This document shows positions 13,210 through 25,800 of a stretch of DNA of 64,000 nt, piece by piece. Each line of letters begins with the position of its first letter. Within the stretch, counting starts at the first letter, position 1. Origin of the DNA: Sarcocystis neurona (Eukaryota > Apicomplexa > Conoidasida > Eucoccidiorida > Sarcocystidae); the NCBI GenBank assembly GCA_000727475.1, contig KL647305.1:26958-90957 (forward strand). The letters run 5' to 3'. Under the pieces are notes generated by a model. The model saw nothing but the letters and a program-made list of their open reading frames with translations. It made no database searches and had not been told where the DNA came from. A program made the position numbers and the translations under genes.

Positions 13210-15950
13210 ACCGTTTCTTGTGACAAGGAAGTACGTACCTGATATGCTGTGCTACGACGTTCGCTGCTGGGGTGGACTGTGCGGCACGGAATTTCGAGGA
13301 CGTCTTTAGCGGGCTCATCACCCATAAAGGGCAATGCGGACGGGCTGTGTAAAAAAAGTGTCTACATCGGGACGGGCGAACTGTTATTGCAAGTAAAACT
13401 CGTGGCAAATATTTCAGGGTGTGGAAACAGCAGAGCAATTCGTGGCTACCGACGGTGGGGTTCTCGGCAGGAAGGGACGTGGGCCTGCCGAATGACACGG
13501 TTCTGTATAACAGGGTTGGGTGCTGCTCCATTTCTGCAGGAAGCAGTGAAGGCTGATCGGACCCCGGCGAAGAGTGAGAAGAGGCCGCCAAATGTTGTGC
13601 CTGATTTGACGTGTGTTTGCTTTACGAAGGATAGCTGCCCACCTAGTGCCTTTTGTATGCTCCGTAGGAAACGGGCACCGCGACGGAATCGTACGCCTGA
13701 GGTTCATCTACGAAATGCTGTGCTTGTTCGTTATCTGCAGAAGCCTATCGTGGGCTGCAGTGAAGAAACAAGCACTTCTGTAGCGTAGAGGTGTGGATAA
13801 GGGGGAACTGAGAGCATGGTTATGGGGTGTTGTTTGGCGTAGGAGCTTTTAAGCATTGCACAAAGGGGCAATCATTGTTCACATTATTGAAGCGACAACG
13901 ACTGACGAGGATTTGCCCTGCTCCCAGTCCACTCTCCTTTTAGGTGAATAGTAGCGTGCGCCAGCATTTTATAGTCGACACCTATAAGGGTTTTCAGGCA
14001 TAGTGTCAAAGAGTGGTCCCAAAACGTGAGGGAGCGGCACCGAGGACCCTGTGGAATACGGAGCGAATCAAGGCTATTATTTATTTTTTCGCGTGACTGC
14101 AAACACAGAGGAACGCAGACCGGATGCTCAAAAAGAAGGGTCGAGGTCTGGATTAACAAATTGTCGTTGGAGTGACTGCTCCTGGCGCATCGTTCTCCAA
14201 GAGGGAGCAGAAATATTTTGTGTTGGAGAACGGATACACGTATACGCTGTTTTTCGGGGAGCCCGTCTGGTGAGGAGAAGGGGACTTGGCTGAGCTCAAG
14301 GGCAAGCGTATGCTTAAGGAAGGAGGCTTGTATACGATGGGGTCAGAAAGCGCAGAGGCTTCCCGGACCCAAGCGAGGGGCGACAAGGGGCAGTAAAACG
14401 TACGGACGACTCAACTCGAGTGTGCCTGACACATCGTAATCTAGCAGGAAGTGCCGTGTGAGCGACTTCGAGCAAGAAACTCGGATCAGTGTTCGTTCAG
14501 CGCAGATACACATAACGAAGACAAGTCAAATTAGCTGCTCTGACTACCCCCTCGTAGTGGTTGTTCGAGATTACTGATTCCGTGTGAGACATCTGTGAAC
14601 AGTTTCCGAGTTAGTCCTTAGTCGTAGGATTGCGTACCGCGTAGTCGCTGTCGAGAACTGATAGGAAAATGGTACTTCATAACGTTTACGAGGTGGCTCC
14701 AAGAGCGGCCACAGAGCGATCCTTTTTTCCCCCTACGTCTGCGCATTATCACAAACAGTGGCATGCAAGAAGATTTCACAGGAAGCATCCGTTAGTTTTG
14801 TGGAGAGGAAGAGTATAGCAATTCCTAGTGAGGAAGGGGAGTGGAGGACCTCCCGCATTGCGAACGGGATTGACGATGAGCAGGATGTGCCGACAATGCA
14901 GCTGTCCCCCATTTTCGAGAGGAGGCGCACTAAACGTGCATTCGTTTCATTGCGGGAGTGCACAAAGTGAAGGCGAGATGTTCTACGCCCAGTATCACCT
15001 CCAAGAGTTTGAGAGGAAGATCGTATATTCTGTTCAGCGTGCGTACCCTCAAAGCTCCTTCTGGCCTGCATGCATGCGCTACGTCTTTCGCTGAAGCCAC
15101 CTGGATCACGCCAGATGGTCGATAATCATTGTGGGTAGGCGGAGAGTCCTGTGAAACTCAGCCGAGTCTGTGCGTGGGGTTCGGCTGATAATCTATGAAA
15201 CCGACGCCCTCCCCGTAGCTCTTGCGTCTCCGTTGGGTAAAGAGGGCTCACTCAAGATGAAAAAGGAGTTTGTAGTGAAATTACTGAGTTACGCTGTGAC
15301 CTCGACACCTTCCTCTCAGACAGGGAAGTACCCCTCACAAGCGTTACTCTACAACTATGCTACGTGAAATCAGGAGAACAGGTTGTGGGTGTGTTGTGGG
15401 GTTGGCGGCGCGGAACGATTCGCCTTCTATAGCAGACACGATGGCTCGGCAAATCCAAAAGCTCGGGCGGCTAGCTGCAGGCGCATCGAATCGTCCAGCA
15501 TGTGTCGTGAACGGTAAGAAGAGCCGAGTGCGACAAAGGAAATACAGGGAGCGTCTTCCTAGTGGCGCCGCATGCTGTGCCGATTTGGTTAGGAGGACAA
15601 CATAGGTACTCGACGGGGCTGAAACGCGTCACGGGGTCAGAATACCACAAGGAGAGAAGTGCGCGAGCAAGATTGAGCCGCTGCTTTTCCTGCACGGTGT
15701 GCGGCCACAGGAACAAGATCACCAGTAGGGAACGGTAGAGCAAGACGAATATGGTCGTCTGACGAGGTGGTCCCTGTAGGGGTCAGAATCCCACTTCCAT
15801 TCGGCATTCTGTGATCTGTCGTGGGTTCGCGTAGAGTATCGAAGGCAGCCGACGCTCATGAAAGGACGCGCCCGAGCATGCACTCACGCCTCTGGACACT
15901 GGTGACAACCTGACGCTGTGGCGTTGCTTATGCAGAGCGCTGTCCGGTCC
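13210..15950 (+). repeat. Array unit 5 (A-B-D-E)
   Basis: Modules: A from 13222, B 13836-14080, D about 14205-15200, E about 15200-15950. Its B module is the close partner of unit 3's: gcgtaggagctttt followed by gcattgcacaaagg occurs at 8170 and 13837. Module A has an open + frame of about 179 codons (13249-13788), among the longest in the array. It contains several Cys, but I cannot assign it to a family. Confidence 0.6.
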
Positions 15951-18080
15951 CTCGTGTAGGCGGTGACGAATGGCACGAGTCAGCGAGCACTACAGCTGGG
16001 GAAGATTCCAAGACGAGAGTCCACATTACCGTGATTGTGCTCGCGCATCATCTGATAGTGTGTAGTATGTTGCACGTACGTTCGACACGGCACCAGCAAC
16101 TGGGTACGTCTTCTAGAAATTTATTACCGACGCGTGACGGCTTTGTAAAAAGGAAACGAGTGTACACTTTGGGAGGTATAGAACGCCTCAAGCAAAGAAG
16201 ATACGTTTGTACATCTTTAGTGTTATGGAACTCCTTCGGCAGGATCTCCCGCGGCGGGGGATTCAGCGGTTGAAAACAACAGGAAAATTTTTTGTCGCAT
16301 GACTGATGCATGTAGCCGCTTTTCTCCGCGGAGTCCGTCTGGTGACGAAGACGCAAACGGACTGAGTCCAAGGACCCGTTTGTGCTTAACGGAGGCGGCA
16401 TGTATAAGGTTGGGGGGAGAAGGCGCAACGGCTACCTGGACGCATGCGAGGAGCGACGACGGGCGCCAAGAAGTGTAGGTGATACCAGGTCAGTGTGGCT
16501 GACACACTGTGTTCGAACACGAAGTGCCGTGTGGGCGTCTTCCAGCAAGAAGCTCGGATTATTGTCGGTTCAGCGCAGATACACATGAGGACGGCATCTC
16601 AAACTAGCTGGTCACACGATGTTTCCGTAGTATTTCTTTAGAAGTACCGATTCTCTAGGAAATATCTGTAGACAATTCCGGACCTGATCCCTAATTGTGG
16701 GACCCCGGACCTCGTAGGCGCTGGCGAGAAGTGAAAGGAATACCGTGCCTCACAACACCGTATTCCTCGCAGTGATTTGCGAGATCACTGCAACTTCGGT
16801 GGTCAAGCGGTCCTCGTTGTCCCATTACGTCTGTGCTTCTTCTCAAATAGTGGCACGCGAGGATATTTTACAGGGAGCATTCGTTGTGGTTGGGAAAAAG
16901 GAGAGGATAGTACGTCCAAGTGAGGAACGGAAGTCGAGTACATCGCGCAGTGCGAACGGGATTCACGATGTACCGAAGGTCTGAACGATGCAAGCACGTG
17001 CTTCCTTTGACATGAGGCGCCTGTGCAACGTCCCGAACGTACACGCAATTCATTGCGGGAGTGGACAACGCGACGGCGAGATGTTCTGTGTTAAGTGTTA
17101 TCTTCAATATTTTGGCAGGAGTAGCGTATGTGCTGTTCATCCTCCGCTCCGCCAACGCTGTTTCTGCCCAGCATTCATGCGATCCGTTTTTCGGCGCAAC
17201 GACTTGTATCCGGGCGGATGACGAGGAACCATTGTGGGCAGACGGGGAGTCCTGTGAACCCCAATTGACGCTATCCGTGGGAGTTGACAGCCCCCAGGAT
17301 TTTGACACTGACACGCTACGAAGTTAAGGCCGTAGTCATTCTCGCACGGAGCTGCATATGGCAGACTAAGGAGTCTGAGAACAGAACGATGTTCCCTCTG
17401 ATCGCGGCAGCTACTCCGTCTTCCGGGAGGAGACACACTCGCTTGAGAGTTCTCCGTAAAGACAAAGAGAGAGTTTGTAGTAGAGTTACTGAGGTACGCT
17501 GTGACAGCAACACCATTCTGCTGGACTGGGTAATACCGCTCACAAACGTTAGTCTATTACTATGCTCCTTGGAGTGGAAGAAAAACAGGATGTCGCGGGT
17601 TCGCGATGTGAAGTGGACGGCACGCAATGATTCAACGCCTTCAGCGAACACAAGGGTTAGTCAACTCCAGACGCCTGCACGACTAGCTGCGGGCGGATCC
17701 AACCTTCCACCGTATCTAACAAACAGCCAGAAGAGCCGATAGTGGCAGAGGAAATACAGGCAGCGTGTCCCGAGTGGCGTTGCATGCTGTGCCTGTCGAC
17801 GACGTGGCTGTAACGCGTCTCGGGGTCTGAACACCACAAGAAGACGAGGGTGCGAGGGACGCTGAATCGCCGTCTTTACTTTACGGCGTGCGGCCACAGC
17901 AGCCAGCTCGTCAACAGGAAGGGGCAGGGCATGGTGAATTGGATCGTCCTCCGGAGCGCCACTAGCAGAAGTCAGACTCCCATCCCCACTCGGAAGGCGG
18001 TGACCTGACGTCGCTTCGCGAGGAAAATTAGACTCTGTAGAGACGTATGCGAAGCTGTGCATGCGCCTTCACTCACGATT
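15950..18080 (+). repeat. Array unit 6 (short form, mainly D-E)
   Basis: About 330 bp of weakly similar sequence (15950-16280) precede D (about 16280-17300) and E (about 17310-18080). Modules B and C are not recognisable. D keeps same-frame similarity to the unit 3 open frame around 16850-16985, interrupted by a TGA at about 16982. The end of D and start of E have an open + frame (17061-17327) aligned with 9332-9538. Both contain a CIRADD-like / SCE(P/T)Q-like pair of cysteine motifs. Confidence 0.55.
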
Positions 18081-21000
18081 CTGAAGAAGCGCGTAACCTT
18101 CAGGGTCTACATTCTCCAGAAGAATCTCTCTCCGATACGCCGGTTACGCAGGATGGTGACGTGGCACATAATGGTGTCGTTTCCCTCCATGACCTACTGG
18201 TGCACAGCTTGTGGCACGCGAGCTCGCGTACGTCCTTGAGGGGGTGGTTGTCAACAGGGTATACGTTGAGATGTGGAAACTCATTTGTAACACCGCTTGT
18301 GCTGGATAGCTCCACATCTGTAAACGGCAGGGAAACCGGTGGCTTCTGGCGGTCTGCACCTGAGGACGAAGAAGGCAGGTGAGCGAGTCACGCAGCCAAC
18401 GGGTAAAGCGATTGGCTGGTATTCCGACTGTGTGACGCACGCGAAGGAGAACAAGGTGTCGCTGATCCGACGTGTAGCCGGTAAAGGAGTTCTGGTAAAG
18501 TACCGCACCGTCTGTGTTCCCTAAAAAACGTCTGTCCGTGACAACTTTCGCCTCAAGCAGCTGTAATGAAAACAGTGCATATTAGTCGCTTCAAGGAAAT
18601 TCCCGCAGAATGTGACCCTTGTGAAGAAGGAGGTGCGGCTAGAGTCGTAAGCCTTAAGCGACCACGTGCACCGCAGAAAGGACACGAACTGTAAACGTCG
18701 TCCACAACGTGTTCATTTCAACCCTATTGTCGTCTTCATTTCATGGCGAATCGAAGCGCGCACCAGGTTACAAGTGGCATTTGCTAATGCTCTGAGTAGA
18801 GAGGTGGGGCTGGAAGGCCGAGGACGCTGCGATATGGGATGGGTGTGGGAGGGTGTTTCAGGATGCGATCTCTCCGAGGTAGGCTTTACTCTGTTAAAGG
18901 GACGACTTCAAGAAGGGCGGCAGAGCAGTGGCATTGAATGTGCCCGCAACTCATAGCAGGAGGAGACGGTGCTTTCAATTCAGTGCCTCCTCCGCTGCAC
19001 TGAACGCAGAGAAGTTTATTCGCTGTAGCCTCCGATCCCACCAAGGCTGTTTGCACCCTCTAGGTGGAAGAGGCACGACTTCCAGTTTTACCAGCTCAAT
19101 CACTTGTATCAGGGGAGACGCTCTACAACAATTATACGACGTGCGGCGAGTCACAGGAACACATTTAGAGGCGTGGCTTGTAAACGAGAACGTTGGTGGC
19201 AGAGAACCCTTTTCGCCACATGTTGTACTCTCGATCGCCGCTATGGCCAACCGACATTGCTGAGGACAGAAGGGTACGGAACCATACGGTGGAAACGGTT
19301 CTTTTTCCCAGATGGAGAAGACGTTGTGGGGAGGCCCACGTTGTATGCGAAAACGCCACAAGCCTTCAAGTGGAAGGGATACACCTCAGATACCATAGCC
19401 CATAAATCATAGGAAAAGATGGTGTCGAAGCCCTGAACTGCGGGCTTGGGTTGCACGGGATGATTCACAAACTTCATCGCACACGAAACATCGCCAGTTT
19501 CATACGTGCACAAGCTCAACTGCAGGTTGACAGAATATAACGCGTTGTCGTCCCAAAAAGTAAGTTTGCCAGAGGAAATACAGAGAGGTAAGTCGCCGTG
19601 GCGCAGCACGGTGAGTCGCACTGTTTATAAAGTAGGCAGTTACACGCGGACGGGACGTAGCACCAAACGACTCCCACCTCGATCTCTGCAGCGGGGAAAG
19701 CAAATATCAAGCGAGTAGTCTGCGAAATAGACATGTTGCTGGCTTAGAGTGCACAGCAGCCGAGAGCAAGGATACTGTCGGCAACGAGAGACGGCATGAG
19801 CGCAGCCTGAATCTTCCCGCGGTATTGGACACATTGAAGAGTAGTCACATGCGTGTAACCGTTCAGAAGGCCACAATCGCTAGTGGGTTGTCCACAATTT
19901 AAGAGAAGCTGTAGAAACCTAAGGAACGATAGATCTGAATCTGCACTCATGATGCTGAACAATGTGTACAACCTGCGAGTGCGACAGTTTTTAGCGAGCA
20001 GTCGTGCGATACATTGCTTACGCAGGAGCGGATGGTGAGATTTGTGAACAATGATAAGACGCAATGTGAAACAGGGACTTACCACCGCAGGAGAGTACGT
20101 ACGCGTCACGTTGTGATGCACGTTTTGCTGGTAGAGCGTATTGTGCGGCACGAGACATCGTGTCCTTCTTCGTGGATCTCTTTTTTCCATACAAGGCAAT
20201 TCGGAACAATACTGGCAAAAACAGTACCAGATTCTAAAGCCAAAGAGATCCCCTTGAAAGGTGCGGAGGCTGTCGTGGTGCATTCAAAGAATGAGAGGGG
20301 GTCAGGAGCTTTGGCTGATTCGGCTTGTACGTGCTTGCTGGTCCGTAGACGCCCACAGAGCGCCTCGTATGTGCTCGCTGGAGAGGAAGTTCCGTGCGTT
20401 GGACTCTCCCCCCGCAGTGCACACAGCCAAGAGGGTATGCTGGTTGAAAGGCTCCAGGGTCGTATTCAAATTGAAAGAGTATCATTTCTGTGGTAGATCG
20501 TGTGGATACTTTCCGAGTGGTAGCTTCATCGTGGGGTCGTGTACTGCCACAGACGGGGGTGAGCACTGCAGAGTAGACATGAGCGTCGGAGATGCGCGCT
20601 GGCTGAAACCTCGAACATCGATGATTCTGCTTGAACCCATTGTCGTTCTGCTTCAACGCAAAGAGTGCACATGGCCATCCTACGAGCGGATTCTACTCGT
20701 CTACTCAAGAGGAGTGTTGAGTGGTGGTTCTCGTTCTCAGGGATCAATGGCGGGCAGGCTGCTGCCTCAGAAGGACTTCCCAAGTACCACTCGTATCAAA
20801 TATGATCCAAGCAGTTACAGAGCGGATTTCTGCAGAGTAAACATCTTAAAAGCGACGAAATGTCCTACCCTCAACCTGCGCTCCTCCGACACTCGGTATT
20901 TCCACTAGAATGGCCATCACGAATTCAACCTTCTGCATCTTCGCCAGGGCCGTGATGAGGGAGACTACGTTAAGCTATGAAATGCTGTAGTCTCTCGCAC

Positions 21001-22540
21001 TTCAATGTAGACGACAGACCATACAAGCTAAGCGCAGAGTGATACACAGCTATGTGACTGTGGTTTTTTCCTCCTTCAGACGGAGACTTCCTAGGTGGAG
21101 AGTGCTCGTCAGACAACTAGAAGAAGAATGAATGGAGGACACGTGAAACCAATCTAAGAAACAGCACCAGGCTCCAAGTTTCGAAGTTGCAGCTCGCATG
21201 TGTCAGGCTGTCACTATATTTTATTGGTAGATGAAAAGAGTGTGTTACAGGCCTGGGCTGCGGAGTTTGATTGTATCAAGTGGTCAACAACTTTTATCAG
21301 AAACAAATGATTGTCGATCCAGATGTTCGCGAGGCCATCTGCGTATTCACAGAGTGTACCCCCTGTCTTATGCAAAGATGGAAATGTCGTGCGTAACAGA
21401 TGTAGTACGGGGAGGGTCGTACTGATGGCGCAGCTCGGTAGGTCCACACTTCTTCCAAAGTCGGTGATGACTTGCGGAGAGAACGCGAAGTTTAAGAGGA
21501 CATTTCTTATCTGTGCGTGAAGCGCGTGAGGAATGTAGCAAGCGAATACTCTACGAAAGAGGGGATGTGCTCGCATCGAGCCCACGTTGTTAGCGAGGTA
21601 GGAAAGGCAGTCACAACCACCAAGCAGCAAGTAGTCACAAACATTTGATCACTCGGAAGGCGATCCTCGAAGGCGGGCTGTTCGTAAAATGTCAGAATCT
21701 GCAGATAGATTCTGTACAACATGCGGATGCGACATCCTACTAATGAAGAAGCGTGCGGGCCAGTGCACATTCAGGAAGGTGTGGTGCAGTTTGCGGGCCG
21801 GAAGTGGAACAAAACCTGACACTGACACACTACAATGACAAGACAGTACGTGCGCATCAGGACATGAAGTCACATTTGCTTACGGTTAGTATTTTGCAGC
21901 TCAAAGCACTGTGTCCGTATTCGTGGAGCTCATTGTCTATACACGTGGAAGGAGTGTGCGGCGACAGAGGGTAAGGCTCGAATCTGAAGGACTTCCGTTG
22001 GGCGCACTGACCCCTCCGAATAACTCAGATTCTGAAGCAGAGAGGAACTGTCGTACATGGAAGACAAAAGAGTGCCGACGCTGCATTCGGCGGTCTGCAG
22101 CTGACGACGCAGAGGGTAAGTAAGCGAGAAAAAGGACACGTTCATGGACAAGAGAGGAGGCCAACATGCCATTTGCACACGAAGCCTGGAGTTGCCTTGA
22201 CGCAAGAGTAGAATGGCGAGATGTGCCTTGTGTTTGTGCCCCGGAAAGGAGGTTTTGTGCCACGGTGAGGTTATATGTCTACGGTCTGTCTTGTATGCGT
22301 TCCCCCGAAAGGACGTTCCGCGTGTCGAACTGCTCCTGTGAGCTCTCCATAATAAAGGCGGTGCATCACTCCTAACCCAACATTTTCTTCGGTAATATGC
22401 GATTGAGAGAATATAATTTCTGTACGGAAAAGATGTGGATTGGCTCCAACTGAAAACTTTTTCATGCGGCGTCGTTTGGCGCAGGCGGAGGTGACGGCTT
22501 CAGAAAGGACAAGAACACCGGACTTCTGCTTCACGGTAAA
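18080..22540 (+). repeat. More distant copies of the array modules
   Basis: The same material continues at lower similarity. Positions 18900-19100 resemble the end of module D (agcagtggcattgaatgtgc / gcaactcatag). Positions 19930-20060 resemble the E-to-A junction (gaatctgcactcatgatgct and a cgcaggagcgga-like sequence). Positions 20090-20900 resemble A/D. Positions 21837-21870 resemble the A anchor (gacaagacagtacgtgcgca). Two segments inside this tract also match each other: 18345-18390 and 22082-22120 share cggcggtctgca-type sequence followed by a GTGAGC or GGTAAGTA, which could be splice donors. Copies here have more same-frame open sequence than the main array. Confidence 0.45.
20261..20908 (+). 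pseudogene. Cysteine-rich open frame, possible SAG1-related (SRS)-like domain relic
   Basis: A 215-codon open frame with a non-ATG first codon, lying in a diverged copy of the array. Residues about 84-109 read FPSGSFIVGSC, then eight residues, then HCRVDMSV. A Phe-Pro, a hydrophobic strand ending in a Gly/Cys, then Cys-x-Val-x-x-x-Val is the closing pattern of SRS domains in coccidian surface antigens (established family knowledge, from memory). A second, weaker FP...CRV pattern follows near residues 168-193. There is no signal peptide or GPI-type tail in this frame, so at best it is an internal fragment. The match rests on a loose motif and could be chance. Confidence 0.22.
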
Positions 22541-22580
22541 GAGTCGCGGGCGTTAACATGCTACAGGTGGCCTACACTAG

Positions 22581-22874
22581 TGCCGCAGGAGGAGCGTGGA
22601 AGGGTGGTACTTCCTGCTGAGTGACGAGTTGGAAACACCTCGTAATACGCGGGGGATATCTCTCACGTAAAGCAGCTGTGGTTTGCGCAGTTCCAAGCCA
22701 GTTTCTGCACTCAGTAAACGCACTGAATGTCGCAGGAGGAATGTGGAAGGGTGGTACTTCCTGCTGAGTGACGAGTTGGAAACACCTCGCAATACGCAGG
22801 GGATATCTCTCACGTAAAGCAGCTGTGGTTTGCGCACTTTCAAGCCAGTTTCTGCACTCAGTAAAGGCACTGAA
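22581..22874. repeat. Two-copy direct duplication, 147-bp period
   Basis: Copy 1 is 22581-22727 and copy 2 is 22728-22874. They share long identical stretches such as ggaagggtggtacttcctgc and differ at only about eight positions, mostly transitions, so the duplication is far younger than the array. On the minus strand an open frame (22572-22934) reads through both copies as a 49-residue repeat. Since 147 is a multiple of three, that frame need not mean coding. Confidence 0.85.
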
Positions 22875-22899
22875 TGTGCGCGGGATTTGTTGTAGGTGC

Positions 22900-25800
22900 A
22901 GCATGAAGACTGTGCGTCTGATCTTCAATGGCACACCCGTTACAATAGAAAATTGTGCCCTTTTTAGCCTGCGCGCTCCTCAGACTGTTTCTTGGCTGTC
23001 TGCTGAACGGATCATCTTGGTTAACTCCGTTGCGTCAGTGCACACGTTGCAAAACACATATGATGAGTCGGCCGTTTTAGGTGTACGAGAAACATGCAGT
23101 CTCTTATGTGAGCTTTCTGTGTATGTGTGCCTGGGCGGATACATATACAGAACGCGTCTAACCGTATGCGTACGTGTACCCTTTTTTTTGTCTTTCCGTG
23201 TAAATTTTATTTTTCCCTCTATTCAGGTATATATACACACATATGTATACATAAATGTATACATACCTACGTCAGTACGTCGCTGTACCTATACATATAT
23301 ATACGTATACTGGCAGAACGCCAGTCGCCTCTCTCCAAGCCTCCACCGTTGTCTCTGACGAAACTTGAAGCGGGGAGCCCCATGAAATTCAGGGGGGCTT
23401 GAACAGGGCTATCTTTGTCCAGTAAGTCACTTTCGTCTCCTCCTTCTCTCCGTTAGTGTACCCCCTTCTCCACGCGCGTACAAAGGTGACGCACATATTT
23501 ATGTTTAAACGTATATATTTGACGAATGGAACAGAGAGTTTTCCCTTTATAGAAAATTTCCTACTTGTTTGGAAGCAATGATCCAAGGTCGTATACTTTG
23601 CACCCGCACCGCAGTCATGCATGCGCACTTGAATTTGCGCATGCTGGTTGGTCAAGGTGTATGTGGACATATTTATAAATTACTAGAAGTTGTTGGCATA
23701 CATATATATATACATATAAATATAGAGAGAGAGAGGGAGAGGTAGAGAGAGAAATATAAACATACCGTGTACGCATGCACATTTGAGAGGAACAAACGAT
23801 ATATATATATATAAATATACACGTATGTAGACATATATTTCTTCGGTCACTATCCGCATGCTATTTGCGTATACTTTTGCATGTATATATATATATATTA
23901 CTTTTTACCCTATGTACCTCTATCTCGATATCCCTTTAAGTCTTTGTATACACGCTCGTGCACGTGTATTTTATACGTGACTACCTGAATCTGAATTTTT
24001 GTCTGCGGGTGTCAAGGCGTTTGATAAAGCAGTCAAAGTGCATTGGTCTGTAAGTCTTGCATTATCCTTTTACAACTCCCATATTGTATCGCAGCAATGA
24101 ATGACGACGTCTTGAAGGCAGAGAGAGAAATCACTTTTGTGATGCGCTCGTGGGGCGAGTTACCACCTACCTTAGTACACACGTGCGTGCTACACGCACG
24201 TACATATATATATATATATATGTATGCACACGCAGGTATCCTGACAGGGATACTCCGCATGTATTTAAAAATGTTTACGCGTGCGCGCAGATGCATACAG
24301 AGCCATAGACCTGCATTTGTAAAAATCTCTTGCACATCTATCTAGGCCAACCTGAACACACGTCTAAAAGTGTAATTACAATTCTATGCGTGTGTGGAGA
24401 CGTGTACGTGCTGTTCGAGTATCCACGTCAAAGTACGCACATGTTTAGGAAGGCGTGAGTGACATTCAAATACGAATACAAAATTGCACATATTGCATAG
24501 ACCCAGAGGACGGGAAGACAGACTTAGGCTGCCGCATCTTCACGAGGTCGGTTTTTTCTCACCTCTTCAGGCGCTAGCGGCCCTGCGGCGAGGGCACACC
24601 ATCGCCTCGCTGCGACAATCTTCTCTGCAGAAATTGAAAAAACGTAGTGCGTTGGCAACGTCGAACAGCATGCAGTAAAAGCAGTTTGATTGTTGGGAAG
24701 TCCAGCTTCACGGTTTGTATTACTGGTTGAAAAGGCATGCAGACCTTGTACATCCATGTGTGCGCGTAAGCATAGATATTCATATATATATATATGCATA
24801 TATATGTACCGCATACCTCTCTCCTTCTCTGCATATTTCTTCGCAGTTGTTCCCCCCCATATGTTCCTGAATTCAAAAAAGGAACTCAGTGACTGGTTTT
24901 CGCTAAAGCTGCGTGTGCTGGAAATGTGGGCGTGTATGATTGTCGTAGTACACGATAAGCTACTGTGTTGTTTATTTCACATTCGACGTAGCGCACGAGC
25001 GTACCCTGCTTCATTGACGAAGCGGGAGCAGGGCATGAAGCAGCAAGCCCCTGATTCGTGCAGAGGTTGCACCGAGTCCTTGTTGTTTCTTTGGATGAAA
25101 GCACTCTGCGGCAGATGCGCCTTTCACGTCATGTAAGGGCGCCGCTGCAACGTGGTACTGAACACTAGTTCATTCTGCATCACACGTCAGTACAGGTGCT
25201 CATAAATATACAGCAGCGCCTCCATCTCCTGCATCTGCTCGTTGACGGGGCGCCGTCAACTGTACAGAGACAGCATGCGTACTAATCCTCGTCGCGTACA
25301 GATCTACGCGGCAGAATTCTACAAGACACACTGTTTGGCTTGATGTATCTAGGATATCGTTTAGAACAGGTATGCGCGGATGCCTGAACACTGCACCAGC
25401 GTATCAGTCCACGTTTTTACTTATGCCCAAAAATACGCCAGTTGCAGACACACTTGCAAGTTCATACCTGTCCACGCTCTTCGAGATACGTACCTTTCAG
25501 GGGCAACTCCTCTCTAACCGCGCTTGACATGAACCTCACCTTGGACTTACTTTTAGAATTCTCGTGACTCCGCGTACGCTGTCTCAGCAATTGCTCCACA
25601 CGCGTTTGGTAACTACGTACGTATGCGGTACGGCCACAGATAATGTCACTGATAAGGCATACTTTACACGTGCTGCCCCTGCGTCCGCTCAACCACTGTA
25701 GAGAAGTCCACTTGCGCAACGTATGTACACACTGGGACTCTACAGTTAAATGCATCGCGCGGAGACGTGCGTTCCTGAATCACTATATGACGACACACGT

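Larger units (their letters stand above)
10240..13210 (+). repeat. Array unit 4 (A-B-D-E, with GA-rich insert)
   Basis: Modules: A from 10251, B 10853-11100, D about 11215-12310, E about 12310-13210. Module C is absent; B runs into D through a short spacer. Module A keeps an open + frame (10510-10869). Its stretch around 10600-10740 can be aligned with open frames at about 450-600 (unit 1) and 13575-13720 (unit 5), sharing a TCVCF-like Cys pair. Module D is lengthened by a purine tract (11732-11880), and module E carries a perfect hairpin (12523-12554). Confidence 0.6.
1..18080 (+). repeat. Degenerate head-to-tail array of six diverged 2-4 kb units
   Basis: Two conserved anchors mark six copies. 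One, near the word caacgctg(t)ttctg, falls at 3232, 7406, 9373, 12160, 15050 and 17153. The other, near ggtcagaagagcc, falls at 3801, 7966, 9936, 12732, 15513 and 17724. The spacings from the two anchors agree: about 4.17, 1.97, 2.79, 2.8-2.9 and 2.1-2.2 kb. This means whole units were duplicated in tandem and later suffered internal deletions. All copies point the same way. I name the modules A (anchor acaaggaagtacgtac at 98, 4321, 10252, 13223), B (anchor ggcgtaggag at 710, 8169, 10853, 13836), C (long units only), D and E. A and D themselves look paralogous (shared gtgattcgacatgtgtg-like segment). Copies are heavily substituted, with frequent stops and frameshifts. I recognise no transposase, reverse transcriptase or integrase in them. 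Confidence 0.8.

Noticed and set aside
1..22540. Array as a mobile element (LINE, DNA transposon or LTR element)
   Set aside because: No reverse transcriptase YxDD, transposase DDE pattern, terminal inverted repeats or target-site duplications were seen at unit borders.
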